Part shown: positions 29,301 to 36,035 of the stretch, piece after piece | Position numbering within the stretch: the first letter of the stretch is position 1 | How the letters are laid out: every line of letters starts with the position of its first letter | Assembly: GCA_910584055.1 (NCBI GenBank) | Contig: CAJTZS010000014.1 | Span: 1 to 64,000 of the forward strand | Source: an uncultured Muribaculaceae bacterium | GTDB taxonomy: Bacteria; Bacteroidota; Bacteroidia; Bacteroidales; Muribaculaceae | DNA length: 64,000 nucleotides | Direction of reading: 5' to 3' | Position numbers and translations under genes: made by a program | The notes under the pieces: model-generated | The model's database searches: none | What the model was told of the DNA's origin: nothing | The model's input: only the letters and a program-made list of their open reading frames with translations

Positions 29301-29404
29301 TTCCTTACGGGGGTGACGTTTATGTTCACTTCCTGCGCAAATGCGCTCGCCATCGAAACCATGGCGAACAGAAAAGGAATTATATGTCGTTGGAGTCGTT
29401 TCAT
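20399..29404 (-). CDS. Giant 3001-residue exported protein with five internal repeats
   Basis: It has a signal peptide (cleavage after about ...SAFAQ). A conserved-looking ~200-residue head follows, then five related beta-rich repeats beginning near residues 224, 366, 520, 664 and 827. Each contains a W-x-(A/P)P element and a core 'YDI.I.QP', and most then have a 'YE-K-G-(L/I)' and a 'LL-V-(R/S)-A' element. The spacing is about 140-165 residues, reminiscent of ~147-residue repeats reported from Tannerella forsythia (recollection, unverified). A very long middle part (about 900-2300) alternates like extended beta-sheet. A Ser/Thr/Gly-rich low-complexity linker lies near 2480-2530, and an unrecognised C-terminal domain follows. 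No T9SS sorting tail was seen. It overlaps the barrel gene by ATGA. The family is not recognised. A structural or translocated surface protein is the most natural guess. Confidence 0.8.
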   Translation of the reverse strand: MKRLQRHIIPFLFAMVSMASAFAQEVNINVTPVRNILPPQVMYYLSNPGQYFNISVQNTENEAKLIYFGVELRQIIPSSGIEITVPGKTLPQRPFEIPAMGTKVLNAAEMRTMFNHVRMEDISMPSGLFDNVVSGSFGNLPEGTYELTLLAYKWDPYLSSPLLVSNPALSRTIFTVCYQAKAPEWIMPVSTGEFGDHNIATLSKQTPMLTWMAPVVNCDPKPRNYTYDIKIVQQMPLQAIDEAMERNPIVYQTSGLQMPQCLIPLNVIRNFSPYETYLAQITARSNATQAGSLDYINIINEGKSDIKMFRVKDYSETPVQPATYSRPKLMRPNLPTGLWYAQFDPAKDEVSWSAPQLDNAGGKHVSFTYDLRIFKPTSGYYIYQQSECLKAANELDPIFEQKGLGTTSYRIPASTADALDPKSVYLMQVVAHPDTVAGDYRTLTFEGECKGIPVAFARAQTVFSRPVLVTPSPYQSFDQFAYEDEDISQGVHILLRDNPVIKWLPCEVSSPDDGRKLPNVVYDIKITQPNKKYAASAAGMEEALDNENPFYEKKGLTSTEFRVPSDLFDIVDPKQLFLVQVSARVENASSGDQSYVFLNKGKSYPCLIVLRKTTDITQYSAPRLTVPKPYTEIGNKKFEVLDPNNCVIKWSAPVASGKAQDPVDFTYDISILQPTGAYDASLSTILGEAIDGEVVYEQKGISATSYKMDKRAFDAQIDTASMLLLRVRAVADEDYCQKHNIRLENDGYSAPALVGFKAGSGDDAEIIGFGGLSLTDSLYNFVNPEIVLPRFHPDEGARKEFLNSDIAVKWNRPSFEGGAGAQPDTIKFVYDVELFAAKDYISREEMLKSAPIYVNRALKAQSDTIRWDKLDGKVGKGDYLLLRVRPTAINDKSVAFLNDSINIVDFAMSEVFTSRYFQCANQVEISNEKPTTAGVADLKGKSIRIGEYELVLDGQLEALEDKPGHFKGDGHVIWEPLLLTWKLAVTFDDIAVNTENQVFEGIVQTWGGAHNKMPSAEVVEKLFSDWGIDNLIGDSGIPYADKLQGKANDKVKSLAEQLPIDRYYQEYLDGKARVAGLLDGNVENVTFPLEIPESINPTPVNLTISKMKFAPTYATMDLFGTFVVPETKATQGQILVFGSPRMCISPKTLIPEGGTVALLKNFEVVDPKTDFKCKFLAPKDVIEPEDGCFVSWSQNKFEWLNIDMDMTMPSDLKKVVAGKRTEESPKLHLSTRIQEWEHFIAEGSLDSFEHVDLPGYVFTGETAVVDLAANSNHKDMASFPTGYKLENSGLSKGTENEWTGLYFKELSMAFPSSIKVGNGKEPMKVAVKDLFIDKSGLTLDCGIVNAINYRAGDNATIGGFKFSLDEIMVSIVQNDFKKFGFNGKLEIPLFKGEIDYACNIYNQTFTNNGGGKGFAYVFTTSQIDDLNFDFMLGDLTLDKDLTYLLVEAIDDEKGETNTNVELLVGGSVEIAGTNTVNKKLANLPFDLKLPGIRFCKMRIANNDGFESVYEHDRQVRAAEATEKMLSEVENSNAIGAGWWNEASKIDFGEDSDFYLNFGQWGCASPQKKIGPFEFALKKWDFALHRDGSKPYIGITLGGDITFCSELKISAGTAIEIQSWINNISDFSNISLDYKGVQFREATFETETPLFSFKGTLTCTDDPSKDKGYAGQIKASVKGGLFKVDINGGYYDHKENGNNFSWGFFDIMAGGKCGIPMGPISMNNIHGGFYFNCAYNIQDKLRPKPKKGVIGIIAGMGIGTVDQVTLKGDLDLTVVYDRKAKNLSTFIFKGGVKGVGGMIDSKVNMVYEDNPQEQYFQLDITVDASLDGGINDILKELNSELEQVSEELSDYAGSFASAVGDKNKHKTGNYDENMAKYEEGKAKDKEKTDDGIQVKGPGLSVSLDFRIGHKKQGPDTKTKWHIYLGEPEWDKRCTFTLVDFKSKIITVSVGANAYLCLGNELPNNGQLPEIPAKVRKFLNGSSSGAYANDDISKANAAREKAKKQFGLMGETNGGVMLGAAVWGYVDVDLGLFYGDMGVTAGFDISVRQLSENSRCINLKGGRPGHDGWYGEGQLYAYLYAKFGFRIYLGFIKKKIDLVDAGIGGVLQAGLPNPNYFTGKARAKLRLLNGLVNINKTFSFECGDVCEMFYGNALDDYQLFEECNIGSVDLDKAAENPLDWEIQSRPVVTTQADLNRPIAVADPTELEKIRKSSQGDNHDEGTLDRFASRKFKFEIIPDSMPELTEYKSLTDARNDRSGIRSEVEYLMNGNKVTLNLTVLNPNRFYRLRMKGRAMEFVQGKWQHPEVYDTINNKWDFQPWSQTKDFYFVTNNKTRTLEDAEDLQPHVALAFPNNWENYKESCIQGGNTLIYALPVDLKHPTISLRRKMKGKAYVKGNLNWYVYQNGRVVSSAPNKWIENDSVSIMTPSGGLAPFSGEGRMILRYEWVEQKMSEATWKEVKNYTVYGESREEVLARERKNLKNSLQSGGSVRNSGTSGKPSFTPGETTQNTSGRTTRTNTSKTPTTSNAPTVRISSDPLSSYRVEVAQVDYFGIGSETKPRFRVTVFKKEQGMVDVHRSKDLLSMRVISSGDRKAQEVFDVPLFYLKPFLGLRLDDMSMTALPQGQLYDSYLIGNFRSTASKFPSRNVNGYKQFLVASDPFYYISYLSNMFFIGGPKYVSAPSNLDFRVQTPESMYMVTPFGIWNSGLLSIEPSDHLIQPGSVSIREAVVMDRRRIYRTLGTLWPLYRDGTVLTNDMLGENTSGLIEGMPLNEKSYAELFSDLYQACGMVSEAIPKSTNYQVNYTKAEMKNWMAVMCGKILTYTGDYDRISLQLPAYQYGMIYNAASLGKLNPNKTFEINDNYRHTRIMCHPKVNKSGWQSPLGRRLYYSSVSSKGYVTDKDYAATWEQCFFNPEKTAEYNDMKFRFTRYRVNAWNFRRLQWTVFNDGKSAELIELSSYFQLTYQKKYSELIKTLQSTSNTSYGGTRKHRGTSNSSYLRTNATKK

Positions 29405-31113
29405 TTCTTCTTGTCTTTATGCTTGATACTGAGGAGAGTGAAGGTATAGAGATAGTTCAGGGAAAGGCGGATGTCAGTGGCGTCAAGACTTGATCTTGTC
29501 TTTGTGATATTGACATCACCGTATTTGCAGAATGATGCTGAGAAACTGAAGGTATGATACTTCCTCAGTGTATACCCGGCATTAAGATCGAGAGCCATGG
29601 AAAGACTTTTCGACTGGTGTTTCACCTCATTGTAACATAATGACACCGTAGCCGAAGCATTGAGATTCTTATCCTTGAGGAATGAGCGTCCCGTAGAAAT
29701 GGAGGCAACATCCGAATTGTATTCAGTGTTGAAGCCTTTCGAGCCTTGATGGCTGAGGGAAAGGGTGAAGTTGGTTTCCCATGGTTTTACATTCATATTG
29801 TATGATGCGCCGAGAGCCAATGTCTTGACATCCGTCTGGCCTATGGAAAACTTGTTGAGGTCTTTGTTAAGTGTATAGTTGCCGGAAAGAGAAATAGTGT
29901 GGTCCAGTTTTTCTCCGGGAAGATTGTATGTCGGGAGAAGGCTTATGCTGTGGAGCACTCGTTTGACTTCAGTCGTGTCGTTGACGGCAGCTGTTCCGTC
30001 GCCCTGCTTCTGGAGGAAGCCATTGTACATGGCCGATACATTGAAATTATTGCCAATTCGCCACGATGCCATTCCGTTGTAGACGTAGCCTTTTGTGGTA
30101 TAAAGCTGCTGTTTGGCCAGATTGTCGGCCTGTCCCGAGAAAGATGCTGAAAGGGAAACCCTGCGGAACAAAGTAGTCCCGAGATTCACTCCCAGACTAT
30201 GGTAATTGTTGGATGTATAGTATGTGCCGAGGGATATATAATCCGGTTGGATAATTTTATAGAAAATTGAGGCATTCAGCCAGGAGAACGAAAGATTAAG
30301 AGCCGCATCCCCGGCGAATCTTACTCTTGAGGTGTATCGGGGCTCGAATATCTTATCGAATCTGGTGGCTTCCCCGGTTGTAATCTTTTGCGATTCGGTG
30401 TCGGTTGTGAATGCTGAAGTAGCAACATTTGCCGTAAGTGAGATGCAGTTCTTGAAACTCACCTGACCCTTAAGGCCTACAACCAGATTTTCCTGCGGGC
30501 GATAGAATTGCCTCCAATATTCGTCTATAGATCCCTCGGAGTCATAGGCGCGAAGGAAATAGACGTCGATGCTGTTGCCGTTCTTTCCATATCCGGCTGA
30601 TAGCCCCCAGCCGTATCTCTTATATTGTGCTCTGCGCGGATTGGGATCTTCCGGATTGTCATTGACAGCACGTCGCAACACACCATAGAAGGCGGAGGCC
30701 CTGAATTTCGAGCCTTTATACTCAAGGCCAACTCCGTTGAAGGACATGTTGAGGATATAATTGGAGAAAGGCATCGATGATTGGCCGAGATGCGCGGTGA
30801 AATTTTTGTATCTCGGACTGATGTTGAAGGAGAATTGAGGATAGTTGAAATTCAGATTGTCGTTGGAGAAATAGATGGAGAAAGGCAACGAAAATCCGTA
30901 GACGTTGATATTAAGGTTGGCGAAAATACTGTTGCTCAAAGGCGACATATAGTTGTTGCCGTTGGAACTGTGGAAATAGGTATTGTTGGTGCCGATGGAG
31001 CCGGTGATAATCAGAGGGTCATGCTTGGCTATCTGGGATATGTCCTGTGCTCGGACAGACACACTAGCCATTGAACAAGCCATGACAATGGCTGCTGTCA
31101 ATCTTTTCAGCAT
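29401..31113 (-). CDS. Outer-membrane beta-barrel protein heading the giant-protein operon
   Basis: I chose the ATG at 31113 (570 residues), which places a signal peptide directly at the N-terminus (MLKRLTAAIVMACSMASVSVRAQ). An in-frame ATG at 31146 would add 11 charged residues in front. After the signal the sequence is almost wholly alternating hydrophobic/polar strands with aromatic girdle residues, for example FSINISPRYKNF-like, SVSFKNCISLTANV-like and ISLSGNYTLNKDL segments. It ends in a strand-rich 'SLNYLYTF' plus a short Lys-rich tail. This is typical of a 16- to 22-strand barrel. No plug domain or TonB box was seen. The stop overlaps the start of the 3001-residue gene. It could be the outer-membrane conduit or anchor for the giant protein. 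Confidence 0.75.
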   Translation of the reverse strand: MLKRLTAAIVMACSMASVSVRAQDISQIAKHDPLIITGSIGTNNTYFHSSNGNNYMSPLSNSIFANLNINVYGFSLPFSIYFSNDNLNFNYPQFSFNISPRYKNFTAHLGQSSMPFSNYILNMSFNGVGLEYKGSKFRASAFYGVLRRAVNDNPEDPNPRRAQYKRYGWGLSAGYGKNGNSIDVYFLRAYDSEGSIDEYWRQFYRPQENLVVGLKGQVSFKNCISLTANVATSAFTTDTESQKITTGEATRFDKIFEPRYTSRVRFAGDAALNLSFSWLNASIFYKIIQPDYISLGTYYTSNNYHSLGVNLGTTLFRRVSLSASFSGQADNLAKQQLYTTKGYVYNGMASWRIGNNFNVSAMYNGFLQKQGDGTAAVNDTTEVKRVLHSISLLPTYNLPGEKLDHTISLSGNYTLNKDLNKFSIGQTDVKTLALGASYNMNVKPWETNFTLSLSHQGSKGFNTEYNSDVASISTGRSFLKDKNLNASATVSLCYNEVKHQSKSLSMALDLNAGYTLRKYHTFSFSASFCKYGDVNITKTRSSLDATDIRLSLNYLYTFTLLSIKHKDKKK

Positions 31114-31191
31114 ACTTGTTTTTCGCCGTGGCGTGTTCGATATCATTGCATGATGTTGTTAAATGATTGGTCGCATGAAAGGGAAGTCAGC

Positions 31192-31221
31192 CCCTTGCCT
31201 TCCGAGTCCGGATGGCAAGGG
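31192..31221 (-). terminator. Hairpin CCCTTGCC/GGCAAGGG after the T9SS-tailed gene
   Basis: Perfect 8-bp arms (31192-31199, 31214-31221) with a 14-nt loop sit in the short gap between the T9SS-tailed gene and the barrel gene. No T tract follows, so it may only attenuate transcription into the downstream operon. Confidence 0.4.
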
Positions 31222-31239
31222 ATTGACATGATAGTGGAT

Positions 31240-33618
31240 TTATTTGATGATCAGCTTACGGGTCGAGGTCTTGCCACGCACGATGTAGATGCCGGGGGCA
31301 ATGTTCTCGGAGGCTACGCGCTGTCCGGAAAGAGTGAATACTTCAGCATTTTCGAAGTCATCGTCGGCCATTATTTCCTCCACACCTGTGACGGTGCCGG
31401 GGGCGTTGAGGGACATGGGCCGGGCAGAACTGCCGCATATTGGTGCGAAGCCTACGGTTTCGTTCATGTCGATATACTGACCGCTGAATTTGTCATAGAG
31501 TTTGAAGGCAACCTTATCGCCTTGTTCGCCATGTACAGTGATGTACATTTTGCCATCGATGATTCGGCCTGCTCCGCGGCATTCGCCGTCAACGTAGGCC
31601 CCCACGCTGTAGCGTTCGCCATCAAGGTATTCATCGCTTTCGGCGATGATGGTCATGTTGTCTGCGAAACGGCTTTTATTATAAGAGAAGAGGTTATGGG
31701 AGGGAGCGCGCCTCGCTGCCTTTGACCTCTCAACTTTGGTGAGTTTGCTCTCTGAAGGCCATGTAATCTCCAGATAATCTTCGGAGGAATTGTAAATGAG
31801 ATAGCCTTCTCCGGGAACGATTGTTTCGAGAGTTCCGGCCCACTTACCTTCATAGCATTCGGTGAAACCGTCCTTGGAGATAATCCGGGAACCATTGGGA
31901 AGTGACGCTTTGCCTAACACTTCTGCCACATAATGACGGAAGCAATAGGGGAAGCTTTTCCACTGCCAGCCCGACACAATATATTCTGCCTTTGCGTCGG
32001 CAGCGTCTCCGGTGTAATATTGGATTTCGGGAGCGTAAAAGTCTACATTCTGGCCTTCCTTGACATTGACTTTATAGGTGCTACCGCAGTTAATATCTGC
32101 CAAAGAGCCAAAGAAGCCATAGTCGGGATCATTGTAAAGAAGCGCATATTGAGAGCGGATTTCCTGCGCGTTGGAAAAATAGGTTTTGATCTGGTCCTCG
32201 TAAAGTTGGTCGGAATATAGCGACATCCAGTTCCATCCCTCGGCAAGTTCAACGTGCTGAAGAATCTGTATCTTGAGGGTGTCAATATAGTCTTTGTCGT
32301 ATGTTACTGTGATAGCCTTGTCTTTGTTGAGGGCTTGGGGTTCGAATTTCCATTCGTTAGTTCCTGCGATGCGTTCACCGAGTATGATAATGGGGGTTTG
32401 TGAGTTGCTGCCTACCATGGGGATATCCCATGTCAACTTGCTTTCATCAAGGAGGATACCGGCAGGTTCAGTTTCAATCTTTATGGTGGCTTCATCGTCG
32501 AGCCCCATCACAAAACCATTGGCAATAATGGCGCTGAGTGCAGCCTGGATGTTGAGGTTGAAGCCGAAAGAATGGCTATATTCTTTTTCAGGATTGAAGG
32601 AGCCGTCATCGTCAAAGCCTGCAGCTTTGACAGTATAGGTCCATTCCACCTGAGTTGAGCCGTATTCCTTGGCCAATACCTGGAAGGCTGCAGCTCCGGT
32701 ATAATATTCAACTGAAAGAATCTTCTCGGCCACATTGCTCCCCTCTTCAAAGTTAAGATTATCGGCATTGAAGGTATCGCCGTAAAGCGCATAAGCGTTG
32801 TCGCCGACAATGACGTTGTCGGCAAGCTGCATATAAATATCCTTCTTAAGGAGTTCTGGTTGGGAGAGGGTGATGGTCAGGGGGTTCTGTAGAACCTCGA
32901 AAATGCTCTTGTCGGGAACTTTATCGATTACCTTGACTGTTACTACAGTGCCGGTGTAGCTGGGCCCACTGTAGGAGATGTTTACTTCGCAGCTACCTAC
33001 AGCTATGGCCTTAAGTTCGCCTTCTGCTGTACTCTCTACAACATCCGAGTTTGCCGGATAAAAATCGATATCGTCGGCATCTACGTTGGCATTTGCCGGA
33101 TTCAACACCACAAGTGCCTTAAGATAGTCATTGATTGTTTCTCCTTTCTGAACGGTAATTTCTTTCAGATCATCCTTGATAGTGATGCCGGTCAGGGGAT
33201 TGTAGACAAACTCGATTGGTTTGGAGGGCATTCCGAATGTCTGGTCACCACCACTGACGGTGATGGTCTTTGCCATTTCGAAACTCATTGCTCCTTGGTT
33301 TCCGATGGCAAATTTCACAGTTTTGTTTGCATCGTCAGACCCGACGGGGATTCGGATTGTGTAAATCATTTTTTCGACGCCGTCACTCCCCTTGTAGGAG
33401 TCGCCCAAGGTCAGAGAGCGCAGTTCGTCTCCCATGATAGCGCCAATAAAAGAATATTGCATGTTTACGGGTTCACCATCGGAGGTGACAAGCGTTGCAT
33501 AGACAACGGCGTCGTAAGGGAACGACTGGGTTGTCCAGTCCGGCCATTTCGTCAGCTTTGCCTGCATCCCGAGGACGCCGAGCAATAGCATGATTGTGAG
33601 TAAGATCGTCTTTCTCAT
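31240..33618 (-). CDS. Surface protein with T9SS-type C-terminal sorting domain
   Basis: A 792-residue protein with a signal peptide (MRKTILLTIMLLLGVLGMQA). It carries Ig-like segments, including a Big_2-type piece around 'ITVQKGETINDYLKALVVLNPANANVDADDIDF..EVNISYSGPSYTGTVVTVKVI'. A large beta-rich region leads to the C-terminal tail EVFTLSGQRVASENIAPGIYIVRGKT...KLIIK, a textbook type A sorting signal for type IX secretion. It should therefore be exported across the outer membrane and attached or released at the surface. It overlaps the DUF1573 gene upstream by 4 nt and precedes the giant-protein operon. The ligand or role is unknown. Confidence 0.85.
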   Translation of the reverse strand: MRKTILLTIMLLLGVLGMQAKLTKWPDWTTQSFPYDAVVYATLVTSDGEPVNMQYSFIGAIMGDELRSLTLGDSYKGSDGVEKMIYTIRIPVGSDDANKTVKFAIGNQGAMSFEMAKTITVSGGDQTFGMPSKPIEFVYNPLTGITIKDDLKEITVQKGETINDYLKALVVLNPANANVDADDIDFYPANSDVVESTAEGELKAIAVGSCEVNISYSGPSYTGTVVTVKVIDKVPDKSIFEVLQNPLTITLSQPELLKKDIYMQLADNVIVGDNAYALYGDTFNADNLNFEEGSNVAEKILSVEYYTGAAAFQVLAKEYGSTQVEWTYTVKAAGFDDDGSFNPEKEYSHSFGFNLNIQAALSAIIANGFVMGLDDEATIKIETEPAGILLDESKLTWDIPMVGSNSQTPIIILGERIAGTNEWKFEPQALNKDKAITVTYDKDYIDTLKIQILQHVELAEGWNWMSLYSDQLYEDQIKTYFSNAQEIRSQYALLYNDPDYGFFGSLADINCGSTYKVNVKEGQNVDFYAPEIQYYTGDAADAKAEYIVSGWQWKSFPYCFRHYVAEVLGKASLPNGSRIISKDGFTECYEGKWAGTLETIVPGEGYLIYNSSEDYLEITWPSESKLTKVERSKAARRAPSHNLFSYNKSRFADNMTIIAESDEYLDGERYSVGAYVDGECRGAGRIIDGKMYITVHGEQGDKVAFKLYDKFSGQYIDMNETVGFAPICGSSARPMSLNAPGTVTGVEEIMADDDFENAEVFTLSGQRVASENIAPGIYIVRGKTSTRKLIIK

Positions 33619-34049
33619 TGGTTGAGGTTTAGATTATTAATGTTTATAGTTGAATCGTTTGGTTCTATCACACCTTTTATAAATAAGGTGTTGTGGCGCG
33701 ACGGGCTACTCAGCAACACGGTAACCCGTTGTTTGAAAGTTCCGGAACGCCCTGTCGGATTGAATTTCACTACAACCGAGGCTGTGTCTCCCGGTGCTAT
33801 CTCCTTCTTTGAATAGGAGGCGTTGGTGCAACCGCACTTCCCTGTGGCACCGAGAACCACAAACGGCTCTTTGCCGATGTTGCGGAGGATGAATTTGTGG
33901 AATACCTCACCATCCGCTTCCTTAATCGGACCGAAATCAAACACCGTGCCTCCAGGCCATGTTATTTCCGATTGGGCGTAACTGTTTGGGCAGCCGATTA
34001 TCAGGGTTGTCGCAAGCAGAAGCGCTATTTTCAGTTCACGGTATGTCAT
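33615..34049 (-). CDS. DUF1573-domain exported protein
   Basis: From the ATG at 34049 the product is 144 residues with a signal peptide (TYRELKIALLLATTLIIGCPNSYAQ). The Cys may or may not be lipidated. The DUF1573 signature is clear: 'FDFGPIKEADGEVFHKFILRNIGKEPFVV' then 'GATGKCGCTNASYSKKEIAPGDTASVVVKFNPTGRSGTFKQRVTV' (key residues C-G-C-T, P-G, F-N-P-T-G-R-x-G). This is an ASH/Ig-like periplasmic or surface domain of unknown function, common in Bacteroidales. An upstream in-frame ATG was not chosen because it would precede the signal peptide by 27 residues and cross the putative start site. It is translationally coupled to the T9SS-tailed protein. Confidence 0.88.
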   Translation of the reverse strand: MTYRELKIALLLATTLIIGCPNSYAQSEITWPGGTVFDFGPIKEADGEVFHKFILRNIGKEPFVVLGATGKCGCTNASYSKKEIAPGDTASVVVKFNPTGRSGTFKQRVTVLLSSPSRHNTLFIKGVIEPNDSTININNLNLNQ

Positions 34050-34076
34050 TGCATGATGTGTGATGATTGCGTTCGA

Positions 34077-34108
34077 AAGAGATAGTATCTCTTCAAGATG
34101 CAAAATTA
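34077..34108 (-). promoter_or_regulatory. -7-like box and 17-bp palindrome upstream of DUF1573 gene
   Basis: A minus-strand TAATTTTG box lies at 34101-34108, giving an expected start near 34095. A perfect palindrome AAGAGATA-G-TATCTCTT (34077-34093) covers the start region, a suitable operator position. No good -33 box is seen at the usual spacing. Confidence 0.4.
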
Positions 34109-34222
34109 GACCCGCATTCTCCAAACTCACATGTAAAAGTCTGCCAATCTCATGTAAGAATCAGACAAAGTGAATATTATGTATCAATAATTCAGCAAAT
34201 GGATCTCTTTTGTCTGATTTCT

Positions 34223-34563
34223 TCAAGAGTCCGGCTTATGCATCTCCCGGTATGCGGTGGGATAATGGCCGTAGGCGCGTTTGAAAGCATGCGACAGGCC
34301 GCTCGCTTCTTCGAAACCGCACATCGGGCGATTTTCCGCAATGGTTTGTCGGGGAATTCAAGGAGAAGCCTGGCACACCGCTTCATCTGGATGTCCGAAA
34401 TGAAAGCTTTAGGTGTAACATCGGAGAGTTCCTTCATGAGCCGGCAAAAGGTGCGCTCGCTCATGTTCAAGGAAGCTGCTATCTTTGCGATACTGTATTC
34501 GCCTGCAGTGATTGCTTCTTCCGTGGCTATCCTGACATCATCTATAGTAAGTTGCCTTGCCAT
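34223..34563 (-). pseudogene. Frameshifted AraC-type HTH regulator remnant
   Basis: The N-terminal part (to about residue 60) reads as the first half of an AraC-type DNA-binding domain: 'YSIAKIAASLNMSERTFCRLMKELSDVTPKAFISDIQMKRCARLLLE'. At about 34324-34329 the frame is lost. In another frame the expected second HTH continues exactly: MCGFEEASGLSHAFKRAYG, then HYPTAYREMHKPDS and a stop at 34223. One missing base explains it (CG-ATG where CGN-ATG is expected). The restored protein closely parallels the C-terminus of the TPR/AraC regulator 1.5 kb upstream, but no TPR part exists here. The uncorrected frame would run to 34192 with an unrelated tail. It could also be a sequencing error. Confidence 0.8.
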
Positions 34564-34706
34564 TTTTAACAGATTTTAAAATGGCAAAAGTAGATGGGGA
34601 CTATCCTTTCGACGTGTAAAAAGGCGACAGAACCATGACGAAATCAGACAAAAAATATCCCTCCGGTCTGGGACTGAAGGGATTGTAGAGGAATATAGGC
34701 TTTGAA

Positions 34707-35960
34707 TTACAATTCCAATGAATCTGGATTCAGCAGAAAATCGTATATGCCGATAGTTGTGATGCCGGCCTCGTTGTGGCGGACAACGATATCTTCTCCC
34801 AGAATGACTATTTTCTTGAAAGAATCATCTACTTTTCGCAACGACGCTTCTTCCTGCCTGACCTTTTCCTCAGTCGGCATGCGATAGGCAGACTGAATAT
34901 AATATTTCCGGCTTCCTAAATTGCAGACAAAATCTATCTCGAGTTGAGAGCGGGACTGACGTCCGTCGGCATCGCGATTGACAACAGGAACGATTCCAAC
35001 GTCAACGTTATAACCTCTTACCCGCAATTCATTGTAGATGATGTTTTCCATCATATGAGTGGGCTCTGACTGCCGGAAGTTGAGACGGGCATTCCTCAAT
35101 CCCAGATCCACGAAGTAATATTTGTATGGCGTGTCAAAATAGCTTTTTCCCTTCACATCGTAGCGCGAAACTTTTTCAGCGATGAAGGCGTCGCAGATGT
35201 AATCCAAATAGGAGCTGACAACCTTGTTCCCGACATTCTCATGCCTTACGCTTTGCAATGTATTTGCAAGTTTTGTCGGATTGGTAAGACTGCCTATCTG
35301 GGAGGATATGACATCCAGAAGGTTTTCCATCAACTCGTCATTCCGGATTTTATATCGTTCCTTTATGTCCCTGATGTAGGTATTTGTAAAAAGAGCCTTG
35401 AGATATTCAGTCTTCTTGACCGGATTTTCGTATTCAAGAGTCTGGGGCATCCCTCCATAGGTCATGTACTCGCTCAAGCCGCGCTCTTTGGTGCCTTCAA
35501 AGACCGACATGAATTCCCGGAAGCAAAGAGGATATACCTTTATCCCGTCGCCTCGCCCGCGAAAGGTGGTGATGACATCCTTGGAGAGAAATCTTGCGTT
35601 GCTCCCCGTCACATACACATCAGCATTCATTATCTTCAGATAACTGTTGAGGACATCCTCAAACTCAACGACATGCTGGATTTCATCAACCATGATATAA
35701 TACATGGAATCGTCGACCATCTTTCCGTCTATGTAAGCGAGAAGGTTATCAGGGTCGCGAAGAGCCTTGTTGCGCCTGTCTTCCAAGTCAATATGAATGA
35801 TATGGGAATCCTCCACACCCTGTTCCCTCAACCATTGGGAATAAAGCATGAACAAAAGGTATGACTTTCCACAGCGCCTCACCCCAGTGATAATCTTTAT
35901 CATATGGTTGTGGCGTGACTCTATGAGCTTTTGGAGGTATATCGGACGGTCTATGAGCAT
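34707..35960 (-). CDS. AAA ATPase with DUF4143 C-terminal domain
   Basis: A 417-residue protein of the AAA_14-DUF4143 type. Walker A GVRRCGKSYLL lies near residue 27, a Walker B-like 'YYIMVDEIQHV' near 95, and an arginine/sensor region 'VYVTGSNARFLSKDVITTFRGRG' follows. The C-terminal DUF4143 part carries 'KSYFDTPYKYYFVDLGLRNA' and the nuclease-like 'QLEIDFVCNLGSRKYYIQSA' (D and Q-S positions of a PD-(D/E)xK-like core). The family is abundant in Bacteroidales and its function is not settled. The gene stands alone behind a strong promoter match and a large palindrome, so its expression seems regulated. Confidence 0.88.
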   Translation of the reverse strand: MLIDRPIYLQKLIESRHNHMIKIITGVRRCGKSYLLFMLYSQWLREQGVEDSHIIHIDLEDRRNKALRDPDNLLAYIDGKMVDDSMYYIMVDEIQHVVEFEDVLNSYLKIMNADVYVTGSNARFLSKDVITTFRGRGDGIKVYPLCFREFMSVFEGTKERGLSEYMTYGGMPQTLEYENPVKKTEYLKALFTNTYIRDIKERYKIRNDELMENLLDVISSQIGSLTNPTKLANTLQSVRHENVGNKVVSSYLDYICDAFIAEKVSRYDVKGKSYFDTPYKYYFVDLGLRNARLNFRQSEPTHMMENIIYNELRVRGYNVDVGIVPVVNRDADGRQSRSQLEIDFVCNLGSRKYYIQSAYRMPTEEKVRQEEASLRKVDDSFKKIVILGEDIVVRHNEAGITTIGIYDFLLNPDSLEL

Positions 35961-35965
35961 TGCTG

Positions 35966-36001
35966 TTACTAATCTATGTCACATGTGACATGTTTTAGTA
36001 A
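35966..36001. promoter_or_regulatory. 36-bp two-tier palindrome before the DUF4143 ATPase gene
   Basis: The inner perfect 16-bp palindrome ATGTCACATGTGACAT (35976-35991) is flanked symmetrically, at 3-nt distance, by TTACTAA (35966-35972) and TTAGTAA (35995-36001). It lies between the promoter and the ATG at 35960, overlapping the expected transcription start. That suits a repressor operator or a 5'-UTR stem-loop. Confidence 0.6.
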
Positions 36002-36003
36002 TA

Positions 36004-36035
36004 CAAAATTAGCGATAATTTCTTCACCCACCAAA
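36004..36035 (-). promoter_or_regulatory. Bacteroidetes promoter for the DUF4143 ATPase
   Basis: On the minus strand, TTTG (36035-36032), a 20-nt spacer and TAATTTTG (36011-36004) match the Bacteroidetes sigma-ABfr consensus TTTG-N19-21-TAnnTTTG exactly. It partly overlaps the 3' end of the TPR/AraC gene. Confidence 0.7.

Noticed and set aside
34707..35960. Transposase or insertion sequence in the regulator region
   Set aside because: The reading frame is a Walker-type DUF4143 ATPase; no transposase motif, terminal inverted repeats or target duplication was seen.
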